DNA from: Halovibrio salipaludis
Lineage (GTDB): Bacteria > Pseudomonadota > Gammaproteobacteria > Pseudomonadales > Oleiphilaceae
Assembly (NCBI RefSeq): GCF_002286965.1
Contig: NZ_NSKD01000010.1
Coordinates: 1-64,000, forward strand
Length of the DNA stretch: 64,000 nucleotides
Direction of reading: 5' to 3'
This document shows, piece after piece, positions 8,077 through 16,829 of this stretch. Below the pieces are notes generated by a model that was not told the origin of the DNA, ran no database searches, and saw only the letters and a program-made list of their open reading frames with translations. A program made the position numbers and the translations under genes. Position 1 is the first letter of the stretch; every line of letters starts with the position of its first letter.

Positions 8077-9962
8077 CATCTGATCCAACAATGCCCCTCG
8101 TGGGCGTCCGCCAACAAAAACGGCCCTCGGCACTGCAGAAGCTGGTCTCTCGGGCCATGGCACGCAACCTGAGCTGTCTGGTCGTCCCGGGACCGGAAGT
8201 GGCCCTGGCGCACGGACTGGACGTGACGGCGGCAGGCATGCGCACCGCTGCTACGCCTCGTGATGCGGGTGTACTCCTGATTATCGGGGAACTGTCACAG
8301 AAAATGGATGAAGCGGCGGCGGTGCTCTACGCGCAGATGCCCCGGCCGCGCGCCGTGCTCGTGCTGGGCGGACCAGCACCGTCATCCTTACCTCACGCTG
8401 ATGTTTCCGCGGGCCTCTCACAGGAGGAACTGGCCGAAGCCGTCGGTCGGCTGCGGCGGGCGATGGCTGAAGGCGCCTTTGCAGCCTCACCCGAGGACTT
8501 CGACGCTTCTGTCCTGAATGTCAGGATTGAGTATGTCTGCCCCATGCACCCGGAAGTTGTCCAGGACGAGCCGGGCAGCTGCCCGAAATGCGGCATGGAC
8601 CTGGTGGCTCATGAGGCCGGGGATGACACGGGGACTGCGGAAGCCGGCGCAGGGCACGGCCACCACCATGATCACGAGCACCACGAGCACCACGAGCACC
8701 ACGAGCACCACGAGCACCACGAGCACCACGAGCACCACGAGCACCACGAGCACCACGAGCACCACGAGCACCACGAGCACCATGAGCACCATGAGAACCA
8801 TGGGCATGATGACGAACAGCATCAGGACCATGGGCACGAACACTGCCATGATCCTGAGCCCCAGGACCAGGACCACCATAAACATCATCAGGACCATGAG
8901 CATCATCATGGCGGCGATCATGAACACCACCATGATGAGGCCGAGGGGCAGTCAGAACATGACCATTCCGGTCACGATCATTCCGGCCACGACCATGGTG
9001 CCGGCGGGTTTATGTCCATGATCGAAGTGACCAAGGACCTGCCCCGCAGCGCCGATGGGCTGCAGATGGACTGGCTTGAGGTGCCGTTCGGTCCTGTTTT
9101 CCCCGGTCTGCCCGGTGGACTGAAGTTGACGTTCACGCTTGATGGTGACGGTGTGACGGCAGGGCAGGCGACTTCCCTGGTGGGCATGGCTACCGAAGGT
9201 GACGACTTTGAAGAGGTGGAGGCTGGTACCTTCATCGAGCATCTGGCATCGGCAATGCCGCTGGCGCCGGTGAGCTATCGCCTCCTGGCCTGTCAGGCAA
9301 TTGAGCAAGCTGCCCGGGTGAATGACGATCCGGCGACCACGCAGGCCCGGAACAGTGCCCTTGAACGCGAACGCATCGCCAGTCATCTGGGCTGGCTGGC
9401 CCAGGTGGGGCGTCAGCTCGGCTTCACCTGGCTGACGCACCGTGCTTCGACTTTGCAACTGCAAGTCAGAGACGCCAACCGGAAAAGGCTTGTTGCGCTG
9501 GAGCCGGCACTGCGGGCACTGGGCACCCGTCTCGGGCGAACACCTTTGCTAAAGGCACGGCTGAAGGGTATCGGCGTACTGCCCACGGAATCTTCTGATC
9601 TGCGTGGCCCCATGGCGCGGGCTGCCAACGAAGGCGGAGATGCCTGGGCGCGCCTGTGGCAACGCCTGGCCGAGATATCGGCCAGCCTCGACCTTATCAA
9701 GGGGGCCGGGGAGCCCGAACTACCATCCCTGTGCGACATCGGCGATGTGTCGGGAACCGGTGAAACAACGGTTGATACTCCGCGCGGTGAGGCCAGGCTA
9801 AGTCTGAAACTGGAACATGGCCACGTGAAATCATACAAGCTGGACACCGCCTGTAGTCATCATATCGGCCTGGTCGAGAAGCTCGTCGAGGGCAGGGAAC
9901 TGGGCGACGCACTGGTGGCGGTCGGCTCACTGGATCTTTCCCCCTGGGAGGTGGCCCCGTGA
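8073..9962 (+). CDS. NuoB-like / metal-binding / His-rich / NuoD-like fusion protein
   Basis: This 629-residue protein joins four parts. Residues 20-105 resemble NuoB ([40 protein letters not shown]). Residues 153-177 are a heavy-metal-binding domain ([10 protein letters not shown] and CPKCGMDL). Residues 195-310 are a His/Glu/Asp-rich linker, with HHE repeated 13 times. Residues 320-629 resemble NuoD ([34 protein letters not shown], ending GSLDLSPWE). By-eye alignment shows that most N2-cluster cysteines of NuoB are lost (SMGSC becomes VLGGP) and that the quinone-site His of NuoD (HPSTHG) is replaced. Redox chemistry is therefore unlikely; metal binding is likely. ATG 8073 overlaps the nuoA stop as ATGA; an alternative ATG at 8046 would add nine residues. 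Confidence 0.85.
   Translation: MTSDPTMPLVGVRQQKRPSALQKLVSRAMARNLSCLVVPGPEVALAHGLDVTAAGMRTAATPRDAGVLLIIGELSQKMDEAAAVLYAQMPRPRAVLVLGGPAPSSLPHADVSAGLSQEELAEAVGRLRRAMAEGAFAASPEDFDASVLNVRIEYVCPMHPEVVQDEPGSCPKCGMDLVAHEAGDDTGTAEAGAGHGHHHDHEHHEHHEHHEHHEHHEHHEHHEHHEHHEHHEHHEHHEHHENHGHDDEQHQDHGHEHCHDPEPQDQDHHKHHQDHEHHHGGDHEHHHDEAEGQSEHDHSGHDHSGHDHGAGGFMSMIEVTKDLPRSADGLQMDWLEVPFGPVFPGLPGGLKLTFTLDGDGVTAGQATSLVGMATEGDDFEEVEAGTFIEHLASAMPLAPVSYRLLACQAIEQAARVNDDPATTQARNSALERERIASHLGWLAQVGRQLGFTWLTHRASTLQLQVRDANRKRLVALEPALRALGTRLGRTPLLKARLKGIGVLPTESSDLRGPMARAANEGGDAWARLWQRLAEISASLDLIKGAGEPELPSLCDIGDVSGTGETTVDTPRGEARLSLKLEHGHVKSYKLDTACSHHIGLVEKLVEGRELGDALVAVGSLDLSPWEVAP
8673..8796 (+). repeat. 9-base tandem repeat coding for HHE units
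   Basis: GAG recurs every nine bases from 8676 to 8793, giving 14 periods of a CACGAGCAC-type unit inside the fusion gene. The first units are identical and the last two have CAT for CAC. The unit is a multiple of three, so copy number can change without breaking the frame. Confidence 0.9.
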
Positions 9963-10855
9963 CTGTCGCCATTGTTTTGCTCACGCTGTTTGGCAGCGCC
10001 TGGCTGCTCGCCGTGATCGAGGGCTGGACGGTAACAGGACGCCTGCGACCGGCTGCGCCTCTAATCAGCGGCCTGGCGCACCTCGGTCGCGAATCCATTG
10101 TGCCGCGCTCCCCGGACCGGGTCTTTTTCGAGGCGGCGCCGGTGCTGCTGCTGGTTGTGGCGGTGCTTGGCGCGGCGGTCCTGCCGCTGGCGCCGGACCT
10201 GGTCATCGCGGATCTGGGTACCGGCGCACTGTTCATCAATGCGGCTCTGGCCTATGTCCTAGTCGCGCTGATCATGGCGGGCTGGGGGCCAAACGGCGCC
10301 TATGCGATGATCGGCGGCTGGCGTTTTCTCGGTCAGCTTATTGCCTATTCCATGCTGATTGTCATGCCAATCACGGCCGTGGCCATGCGCGCGGAGTCCC
10401 TGGTGAACACCGCGATCGTTGGCTCCCAGGCCGCCTTGTGGAACATCGTCTACCAGCCGCTAGGTTTCGTGCTGTTTTACATTGCGGCCATGGCGCTGGC
10501 GTTCCGCTCGCCGTTTGACCTGCCCACCGCCGAGGGGGAACTGGCGGGGGGCGTGGATGCCGAATACACCGGGGTGCGCCTGGCGGTACTGCGGCTGGCG
10601 CGCCTGACGCTGGTGGTCACGCTGGCTTCCGCGACCACGGTCTTCTACCTCGGCGGCTGGCACGGGCCGCTACTGCCGCCCTGGGCCTGGAGCCTGATCA
10701 AGACACTGGCCGTGGCCGTGTCGATGCTGCTGGCCGGTGGCTATCTCCCGCGCATTCGCGAGGCGGATCTGATGAGATGGTGCTGGACGCTGGGGATTCC
10801 CCTGGCACTGCTCAATATTGTCATTGTCGGGTTGCTGATTCTGGTGGTGCCGTAA
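9959..10855 (+). CDS. nuoH: NuoH-like membrane subunit
   Basis: This protein of 298 residues has about eight membrane helices and is the NuoH homologue, the subunit that joins the membrane arm to the peripheral arm. The family signature is clear: [24 protein letters not shown] at about residues 182-205 in two runs, with its acidic residues kept. It is shorter than usual NuoH (about 325). The start is GTG at 9959, overlapping the previous stop (GTGA), so translation is coupled. The E-channel acids are retained although the quinone-side NuoD residues are not, which suggests ion movement without ordinary quinone chemistry. Confidence 0.85.
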   Translation: MTVAIVLLTLFGSAWLLAVIEGWTVTGRLRPAAPLISGLAHLGRESIVPRSPDRVFFEAAPVLLLVVAVLGAAVLPLAPDLVIADLGTGALFINAALAYVLVALIMAGWGPNGAYAMIGGWRFLGQLIAYSMLIVMPITAVAMRAESLVNTAIVGSQAALWNIVYQPLGFVLFYIAAMALAFRSPFDLPTAEGELAGGVDAEYTGVRLAVLRLARLTLVVTLASATTVFYLGGWHGPLLPPWAWSLIKTLAVAVSMLLAGGYLPRIREADLMRWCWTLGIPLALLNIVIVGLLILVVP

Positions 10856-11391
10856 TGGGTGCTCAGGCTTTTTTCCTTGCCGTTTTCGGGCTGGCTGCAA
10901 TCGGGTTCGGCGTAGCGGTGTTCCGCACCTCGTCCATGGTCCGCTCCGCGCTGGCACTGTTGTTTTCGCAGACTGCCGTAGGCTGCATGTTCCTGGTTAT
11001 GCAGACCGAGTTCCTGGGTGTGCTGCAGATCATGATGATGGCCACGGAGATGAGCATCATGGCCATCTTCATGGTGATGTTCATGATGGATCCCGGCGGA
11101 CTTGGCGGCATGGACATGACCCACCAGAAGCGCTTTTCAATTGGTGCCGGAGTGGTTGCTGCTGGCGCCGCAATTGCCGTTGCGCTGCTGGCCGACTGGG
11201 GGGCCGTGACGGCCCAGGCGCCGGACGCGGCCATGCAGACACGGGAGCTCGGGCATGAGCTGCTTGGGCGCTCGATGCTGATTTTCGAAACCGCCGGCGT
11301 CACGATCCTGACCGCGATGATCGCGGCCACGGCGGTGGCGATCCCGGTGCAGAACCTGGCGAGTAAAGACGACAAGGAGGTTTCGCAATGA
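10855..11391 (+). CDS. nuoJ: NuoJ-like membrane subunit with a methionine-rich helix
   Basis: The 178-residue, five-helix protein matches NuoJ by position and by EFLGVLQI at the start of helix 3. Helix 3 is strange: residues 60-78 contain nine methionines (QIMMMATEMSIMAIFMVMFMM). The usual YVGAVMVLF segment, whose Tyr and Gly form a functional bulge in Complex I, is replaced, and a Glu (E65) appears. A further Met/Gly loop (GGMDMTH) follows. The start codon overlaps the nuoH stop (TAATG). Function as part of an ion-translocating membrane arm is inferred; a Cu(I)-binding role of the methionines is a guess. Confidence 0.8.
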   Translation: MGAQAFFLAVFGLAAIGFGVAVFRTSSMVRSALALLFSQTAVGCMFLVMQTEFLGVLQIMMMATEMSIMAIFMVMFMMDPGGLGGMDMTHQKRFSIGAGVVAAGAAIAVALLADWGAVTAQAPDAAMQTRELGHELLGRSMLIFETAGVTILTAMIAATAVAIPVQNLASKDDKEVSQ

Positions 11392-11699
11392 CGGCTGTCC
11401 TGATCGTAGCGCTTGTCACGGGCGCCATCCTGTTCGGAATCGGTGTCTATGGCGCGCTCTCTCAAACCAATCTGGTCATGATCATGATGGGTGTGGAACT
11501 CGTCCTGGCCGGCGCGCTGGTGAATCTGGTTGCTTTCTGGCGTTTCCTGCATCCCGAGAGCTATTCCGGCCAGATGTTTGTGCTGGTGGTGATGACGGTG
11601 ATGGCCGTGGAGATGGCCGTCGGATTCGGGGTCGCGATTGCCCGCTTCCGGGCCAGGGGCTCGGTAGAAATGGAAGAAGCGGAGGACCTGAAAGGATGA
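11388..11699 (+). CDS. nuoK: NuoK-like membrane subunit
   Basis: This 103-residue protein with three membrane helices has the usual NuoK length. Both membrane glutamates of NuoK are kept: one in MGVELVLAGALVNL (helix 2) and one in TVMAVEMAVGFGVAI (helix 3). These are the acids that pass protons along the central axis in Complex I. A short acidic tail (EMEEAEDLKG) is present. It overlaps both neighbours by four bases, and AAGGAGG precedes its ATG. Confidence 0.85.
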   Translation: MTAVLIVALVTGAILFGIGVYGALSQTNLVMIMMGVELVLAGALVNLVAFWRFLHPESYSGQMFVLVVMTVMAVEMAVGFGVAIARFRARGSVEMEEAEDLKG

Positions 11700-13594
11700 G
11701 TGCCGTGGTGCTGCCGGTATTGCCGCCGCTGCTCGCCGCACTGGCCGTATTGTTACTGCGCCGGGGCGGCGCTGTGCTGGCCCTGGCCGGAGTAATAGCC
11801 AGCCTGGCGGGAAGTCTCTGGCTTCTGGCCCGCGTCGCCGACGGGCAGGCTGAAACGCTGCTTCTGCCCGGTCTGCCGGACATGCCGCTGCGCCTGGTTG
11901 CCGGGCCGCTGACCGCGCTGTTGACCGTAGCGGTGGCCACGGTGGGTACCTTCGTGCTGATTTACGCGGTCGGGTACATGAAGCGGGAGTTTAGTCAGGC
12001 CCGCTTCTACGCCGTGATGTCCCTGTTCCTCGCCGCGATGCAGGCGCTGGTACTGGCCGGCGACTGGGTCCTGCTGCTGGCGACCTGGGAGTTGATCGGG
12101 CTGTGCAGCTACCTCCTGATAGGTTTCTGGTTCCAGCGCCCTGAAGCCGCGAATGCCGCCGGCCGCGCCTTCCTCTATACCCGCAGCGCCGATCTTGGGT
12201 TGTATGTTGCGGTATTCATGCTCATCGGGTGGACAGGTACCAGCGAGATCGCCACGTCCCTGGAGGCTGGCGGCAGCGCATCGACTGCTGCTGGACTTTT
12301 GCTGCTGCTGGCCGCCATGGGCAAGTCGGCCCAGGTTCCGTTACAGGACTGGCTCATGCGCGCCATGGCGGGTCCGACTCCGGTCTCGGCGCTGCTGCAT
12401 TCCGCCACACTGGTGGCGGCTGGCGCCATCCTGCTGATTCGTTCCTTCCCGCTGCTGACACCCGAGGCTCTGCTCGCCGTTGGAGTTGTCGGTGGGGTTA
12501 CCACGGTGGCAGCCGGGGTGATTGCCCTCGCTGAAAGTGATCTTAAACGCCTGCTCGCGGCGTCCACCGCCAGTCAATACGGCCTGATGCTGATCGCGGT
12601 TGGCGCCGGGGTTCCGCTGGCCGCCCTGTTGCATCTGCTTGCCCATGCCGCCATCAAAAGCACCCTGTTTCTTGCTGCCGGCGACTTCCAGCACGCCCGT
12701 GAGGGGACCGGCTTCGACCGGCTGGAGGGCGTTGGCCGCGCGAGACCCTGGGCCTTTGCAGGCTTTGCGCTGGCAGCGCTGGCATTGGCGGGCATCCCGC
12801 CGCTGAGTGGGTTTTTCTCCAAGGACGCGGTCATCGCCGCTGCCCTGTCCGCGCAGGGCGCGGCCTGGCTCGGCCCTCTGGCGCTGGCCGGCGCACTGCT
12901 GACCAGCACCTATATGGCCCGGGCCCTGCGCCTGCTGTGGCAAGGCTCCGGGGAAACCGGGGCGGTCGCCGGCAGTACCTGGATGCGGGCGGGCATCTGG
13001 GGGTTGGTGATCCCGGCCGCTGCCCTGGGGCTGGCTTTTGGGCCCATCGAGGGAATTCTTGATCTGCCCACCCGGGAAGCTGAAGGCACTGGCGCCGTGC
13101 TGCTCGGACTGCTTGCCGCAGTGGTCGGCCTGGCGCTGGGCTGGCTTGTCTCGGCGCCCCGACTGCTCGGGCCGGTCTATCCCTGGGCTCAACGGGGGCT
13201 TGCCGTTGGCGGTGGGCTTACGGCCGGGGTCGGCAGGCCTGCAATGGCCGTTGCCAGGGGGTGTGAACATTTGGAAGGCCACCTGTATGCGGCCGTGCTT
13301 GGTGTCGGCCGTGGCGGTCTCATGATTGCCCGTGGGGGCGAGCGCCTGGAGCAGGGCCTGTATTCGGCCGTGCTTGGGTTCGGCCATATAAACCTGGCTG
13401 TGGCTCACCTGGTGCGGGTCGGGGATGAGCGCCGTATTGACGGCCTGATCTTCGCGCTGGTGTCCGGGGTGCGCGCCCTGGGCGCGCGGGCACGAACCCT
13501 GCAGAGCGGCCTGATCCACCACAGCCTGGCCATCAGCGCCGTGGCCACCGCTGTGACACTTGTCATTCTGTTTCTAGCTTCATTGAGTTTCTAG
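11696..13594 (+). CDS. nuoL: NuoL-like antiporter-type subunit with repeated C-terminal tail
   Basis: This is a 632-residue protein of the Mrp/NuoL antiporter superfamily. The ion-path residues are visible: Glu in ATWELIGLCSYLLIGFW, Lys in AAMGKSAQVPLQDWL, and the helix-break region HLLAHAAIKSTLFL. After about residue 490 the protein has an extended tail with two 25-residue repeats (GR..M..ARG.E.LE..LY.AVLG.) and a weaker third, ending in one membrane helix. Ordinary NuoL has a long lateral helix here, so the repeats may form a replacement clamp along the membrane arm. It overlaps nuoK by four bases. Confidence 0.85.
   Translation: MSAVVLPVLPPLLAALAVLLLRRGGAVLALAGVIASLAGSLWLLARVADGQAETLLLPGLPDMPLRLVAGPLTALLTVAVATVGTFVLIYAVGYMKREFSQARFYAVMSLFLAAMQALVLAGDWVLLLATWELIGLCSYLLIGFWFQRPEAANAAGRAFLYTRSADLGLYVAVFMLIGWTGTSEIATSLEAGGSASTAAGLLLLLAAMGKSAQVPLQDWLMRAMAGPTPVSALLHSATLVAAGAILLIRSFPLLTPEALLAVGVVGGVTTVAAGVIALAESDLKRLLAASTASQYGLMLIAVGAGVPLAALLHLLAHAAIKSTLFLAAGDFQHAREGTGFDRLEGVGRARPWAFAGFALAALALAGIPPLSGFFSKDAVIAAALSAQGAAWLGPLALAGALLTSTYMARALRLLWQGSGETGAVAGSTWMRAGIWGLVIPAAALGLAFGPIEGILDLPTREAEGTGAVLLGLLAAVVGLALGWLVSAPRLLGPVYPWAQRGLAVGGGLTAGVGRPAMAVARGCEHLEGHLYAAVLGVGRGGLMIARGGERLEQGLYSAVLGFGHINLAVAHLVRVGDERRIDGLIFALVSGVRALGARARTLQSGLIHHSLAISAVATAVTLVILFLASLSF
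13229..13456 (+). repeat. 75-base internal repeats in the NuoL-like gene
   Basis: Two units at 13229-13303 and 13304-13378 share CGGCCGTGCTTGG and much of the rest in the same frame; 13379-13456 is a more diverged third unit. They encode amphipathic helical segments. Confidence 0.7.
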
Positions 13595-13609
13595 AGGAAA
13601 CCCGTACCC

Positions 13610-15079
13610 ATGCTGCCACTTGTCTCTCTTACCCTGTTCCTGCCACTCGCCGGCGCGCTGCTGATTCTGTGTTTGCCGAAACCGGCGGCGCGGACGGTGC
13701 ACGGCATAGCGATCGCCAGTGCCGCCCTGACGCTGGTCGGCGCTCTGGCCATGTGGTTTCAGGGGGTGAGTGGGGCGGGCTTCTCCCAGGTCGAAGAGCT
13801 GGAGTGGATGCCGGCCATCGGCGCCGCCTACCGGGTCGGGGTTGATGGCATCAGCCTGCCGCTGGTGCTGCTGAGTGCCGTGCTGTTCCTGGTTTCGTTC
13901 ATCTACGCGTCGTCCCTTCGCGATCGCCCGCGCGCGTACGTGGCCCTGGCCCTGCTGCTGGAGACCACGGCAATCGGAACCTTTACCGCCCTCGACGGGA
14001 TTCTGTTCTATGTCTTCTTCGAAGTCTCACTGGTATCAATGTATTTCATGATCGCCGGGTGGGGGCATGAGGATCGCCAGCGTGCAGCCCTGATGTTCTT
14101 CATCTACACGCTGCTGGGCAGCCTGCCGCTGTTACTTGCCATCCTGGGGCTTTACCTGGGTACCCCCGAGCCCAGCTTCGACATGCGAGCCTGGATCGCC
14201 AACCCACCACTGGAAGGGGCGGCAGCCATGTGGGCGCTGGTCGCCATGCTGGTCACCTTCGCGGTCAAGATTCCTGCTGTGCCGTTGCACACCTGGCTGC
14301 CCGCCGCCCATGTTCAGGCACCGACTATTGGCAGTGTCATCCTGGCGGGGATCATGCTGAAGTTTGGCACTTACGGCCTCGTTCGGTTCGCCCTGCAGAT
14401 GACCCCCGAGGCTTTCCACGAGGCCGGCCTCGTTGTCCTGGTCATCGGTGTCGTCAGCGCGCTTTACGGCGCCTTTGCCGCCCTGGCGCAGACGGATCTC
14501 AAGCGCCTGGTTGCCTATACCTCCGTCAACCACATGGGCTACGTGATCGTCGCTGTCGCCGCGGCCGCGCTGACACTGGACCCCTCGGTGCGTGCTGTTG
14601 CTCTGGACGGTGCGGTGCTGCAGATGTTCAGTCACGGCCTGGTCACCGGCGCCCTGTTCCTGCTGGTGGGCATGATCCAGGATCGTGCCCATACTCGCGA
14701 AATGGGCGAGTTCGGGGGGCTGCTCAAGACGGTCCCGCTGCTTGGCTGGTCCTTTGTCCTGGCCGCCTTTGCCTCCCTGGGCCTGCCGGGGCTGGCGCAC
14801 TTCCCGGCTGAATTCCAGATATTTCTCGCTACCCTGGGTACGGTTCCCGCCGCGGTGGTCGTGATTCTGGGCATTGCGGTTATCGCCGGGACCTTTCTCA
14901 AGGCACTCCGGGAAACCTTTCTGGGTGAGCCCCGGGAGCGCTGGCATGCCATGCCGGATCTGAGTGGGCGGGAACTGCTTGCCGTGGTGCCTCTGCTGGT
15001 GCTCGCCGTCGCCACTGGTGTGGTGCCGTCCTGGGTGCTGGCCGTCATTCACCGGACGACATCGGCGTTGGTGCTGTAA
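13610..15079 (+). CDS. nuoM: NuoM-like antiporter-type subunit
   Basis: The 489-residue protein is a full-length NuoM homologue with about 14 membrane helices. Conserved ion-path residues are seen: Glu in FYVFFEVSLVSMYFMIAGWG, Lys in VTFAVKIPAVPLHTWLPAAH, and Lys in AGIMLKFGTYG. The SVNHMGYV motif is also normal for the family. It lies 15 bases after nuoL, with GAGGAAACCC as ribosome binding site. It looks functional as a proton channel subunit. Confidence 0.88.
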   Translation: MLPLVSLTLFLPLAGALLILCLPKPAARTVHGIAIASAALTLVGALAMWFQGVSGAGFSQVEELEWMPAIGAAYRVGVDGISLPLVLLSAVLFLVSFIYASSLRDRPRAYVALALLLETTAIGTFTALDGILFYVFFEVSLVSMYFMIAGWGHEDRQRAALMFFIYTLLGSLPLLLAILGLYLGTPEPSFDMRAWIANPPLEGAAAMWALVAMLVTFAVKIPAVPLHTWLPAAHVQAPTIGSVILAGIMLKFGTYGLVRFALQMTPEAFHEAGLVVLVIGVVSALYGAFAALAQTDLKRLVAYTSVNHMGYVIVAVAAAALTLDPSVRAVALDGAVLQMFSHGLVTGALFLLVGMIQDRAHTREMGEFGGLLKTVPLLGWSFVLAAFASLGLPGLAHFPAEFQIFLATLGTVPAAVVVILGIAVIAGTFLKALRETFLGEPRERWHAMPDLSGRELLAVVPLLVLAVATGVVPSWVLAVIHRTTSALVL

Positions 15080-16446
15080 TGGCCCGTGACCTCGCATTAC
15101 TGATTCCGGAGATCGCCGTCCTGTTGACGGCCGTCGGCGCGCTGATCGCGGAAATGCTTCGTCGGCCCCGGGCGGCGCTGGCCGTCGCTGTCATCGGTCT
15201 GCTCGTTGCCACGGGGCTGACATTGCGCCTGGTAGGCGGCACGGACACAACCGTGTTCGGAGGCAGCTTCCGGATCGATGGGCTCAGTGTCTGGGCCAAG
15301 CTTGTTCTGCTGCCCGCTACAGTGTTCTCCCTACTGCTGGCACGTGTGGATGTAGCGGACACCGCGCGAGAGGGCACGGTCTACAGCCTGCTGTGCTTTG
15401 CCACCCTGGGCGCCCTGGCGCTGGCGGGGGCAGGGGATACCATGTTTCTGGTGCTGGGTACGCTGCTGACCGGTCTGGCCACGTTTGCCCTGGTTGCCTA
15501 TCCGGACACCGACCCGGCTACCGAAGCGGCGATGAAATTCTTCGTGTTCGCTTCGGTCACCACTGCGATCATGATTTTCGGCCTGACGTACTGGTTCGGC
15601 GCCTCCGGCTCCACGCTGCTCGCCGATCTTCCGGGCATGGATACCATGCCGCTGGCGGTCATTCTCGGGTTCGTGGCCGTCGTCGTGGGGCTGGGCTACA
15701 AGGCATCGCTGGTTCCATTTCATTTCTGGGCACCCGACGCCTACGAGGGTGCGCCCCTGTCGATCGCGGCCTACCTGTCCGTGGTCCCAAAGGTTGGTGC
15801 GCTGTTTGCGTTGGCGCAGGTGGTTCGGGCCATGCCCCCGGAATCTGGCTGGACTGCGGTCCTCGCGGGCCTGGCGGTGCTGAGCATGACCTATGGCTAT
15901 CTCGCTGCGCTGGTGCAGGATAATGTTGTCCGGCTATTGGCCTATTCCTCCATCGCCCAGTCCGGCTATTTTCTTCTGGGCATCGTGGCGGTGGGCGCCA
16001 GTGAGCTTGCGTTGCCATCGATCATTCTGTTCGCCGCCGCCTATGCGGCTATGAACCTCGGCGCTTTCGCCGTTACCGCCGCAACCGGGCGCACTCTGAG
16101 CGATTTTGGCGGGTTGGGGCGCGCGCGGCCTTTGATGGGAATCGCAATGGTGATCTTCCTGCTGTCGCTGGTCGGCATTCCGCCACTTGCCGGCTTCGTC
16201 GGCAAGTTCCTGCTCTTTGCTGCCGCCATCGATGTCCAGCTTACCTGGCTGGCAGTGGTGGCGATCATCAACAGCGTGCTGTCGCTCTCTGTGTATCTGC
16301 GCATCATTGTGCCGATGTACAGGCCGGCCGAGACAGCGCCCTCTGCACCAGGCACATGGCCCGTCATCGTAGTGGTGATCACACTTTCCGCCACGCTGAT
16401 CATTGGCCTGTTCGCCCAGTCCCTTCTTGGGCAGCCAATGGTGTAG
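15079..16446 (+). CDS. nuoN: NuoN-like antiporter-type subunit lacking the TM5 glutamate
   Basis: This 455-residue protein is the NuoN homologue. It keeps the central Lys (LGYKASLVPFHFWAPDAYEG) and the second Lys (SVVPKVGALFAL). In helix 5, where NuoN usually has GxELxSL, this protein has LGTLLTGLATFALVAY, so the membrane Glu appears to be Leu. That would weaken or change proton transfer in this subunit. The ATG overlaps the nuoM stop (TAATG). It is the last gene of the operon. Confidence 0.85.
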   Translation: MARDLALLIPEIAVLLTAVGALIAEMLRRPRAALAVAVIGLLVATGLTLRLVGGTDTTVFGGSFRIDGLSVWAKLVLLPATVFSLLLARVDVADTAREGTVYSLLCFATLGALALAGAGDTMFLVLGTLLTGLATFALVAYPDTDPATEAAMKFFVFASVTTAIMIFGLTYWFGASGSTLLADLPGMDTMPLAVILGFVAVVVGLGYKASLVPFHFWAPDAYEGAPLSIAAYLSVVPKVGALFALAQVVRAMPPESGWTAVLAGLAVLSMTYGYLAALVQDNVVRLLAYSSIAQSGYFLLGIVAVGASELALPSIILFAAAYAAMNLGAFAVTAATGRTLSDFGGLGRARPLMGIAMVIFLLSLVGIPPLAGFVGKFLLFAAAIDVQLTWLAVVAIINSVLSLSVYLRIIVPMYRPAETAPSAPGTWPVIVVVITLSATLIIGLFAQSLLGQPMV

Positions 16447-16504
16447 GCGCCCCGAAGGAACTGCTGTAACACCCCCCAGTCCATTGTCGCAAATCCGGTG
16501 GGTT

Positions 16505-16528
16505 TCAGCCCTGTCTCAGCTTTGTGTG
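16505..16528 (+). promoter_or_regulatory. Candidate CopR-type operator before the DUF2933 gene
   Basis: TCAG at 16505-16508 and 16516-16519 are 11 bases apart, followed by CTTTGTGTG. The start codon of the DUF2933 gene is 55 bases downstream. The element is nearly identical to the one before the Complex-I-like operon. Confidence 0.7.
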
Positions 16529-16583
16529 TTCAACTCACAAAGAGGTTACGCCTGACGAAAAATACCCCACTAAAGGAACGGTT

Positions 16584-16778
16584 ATGGATGGGCGTTTGAA
16601 GGTTGCACTGGCGATATTTCCGGTTATTGCGCTGTTTTTCCTTTGGGGTGAGTACAAGGTTCATCTTCCTGGTGCCTTACCCTGGCTCATACTTTTGGCC
16701 TGCCCTCTAATACATCTATTCATGCATGGTCGACACGGTGGCCATGGCAACAACGAGGGAGATCAGCGAAATGACTGA
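16584..16778 (+). CDS. DUF2933 small membrane protein
   Basis: This 64-residue protein has two membrane helices and the DUF2933 core LILLACPLIHLFMHGRHGGHG, with a His/Gly-rich end. Such proteins sit in heavy-metal islands; the function is unknown. The ATG at 16584 has AAAGGAACG seven bases ahead. A longer frame from 16524 starts within the promoter region and is rejected. Confidence 0.75.
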   Translation: MDGRLKVALAIFPVIALFFLWGEYKVHLPGALPWLILLACPLIHLFMHGRHGGHGNNEGDQRND

Positions 16779-16829
16779 TGAGGTACCGGGTCACCGTTCC
16801 AGGGCAGAAAGCGTGGGTGTGAGCAGTTG

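Noticed and set aside
8676-8796. Tandem repeats considered as a CRISPR array
   Set aside because: The unit is nine bases, without spacers, and lies within a coding frame.
8487-8933. Long minus-strand frame rich in Val/Leu opposite the HHE repeat
   Set aside because: It is the shadow of the nine-base repeat in the fusion gene; the plus-strand frame has domain matches and operon overlaps.
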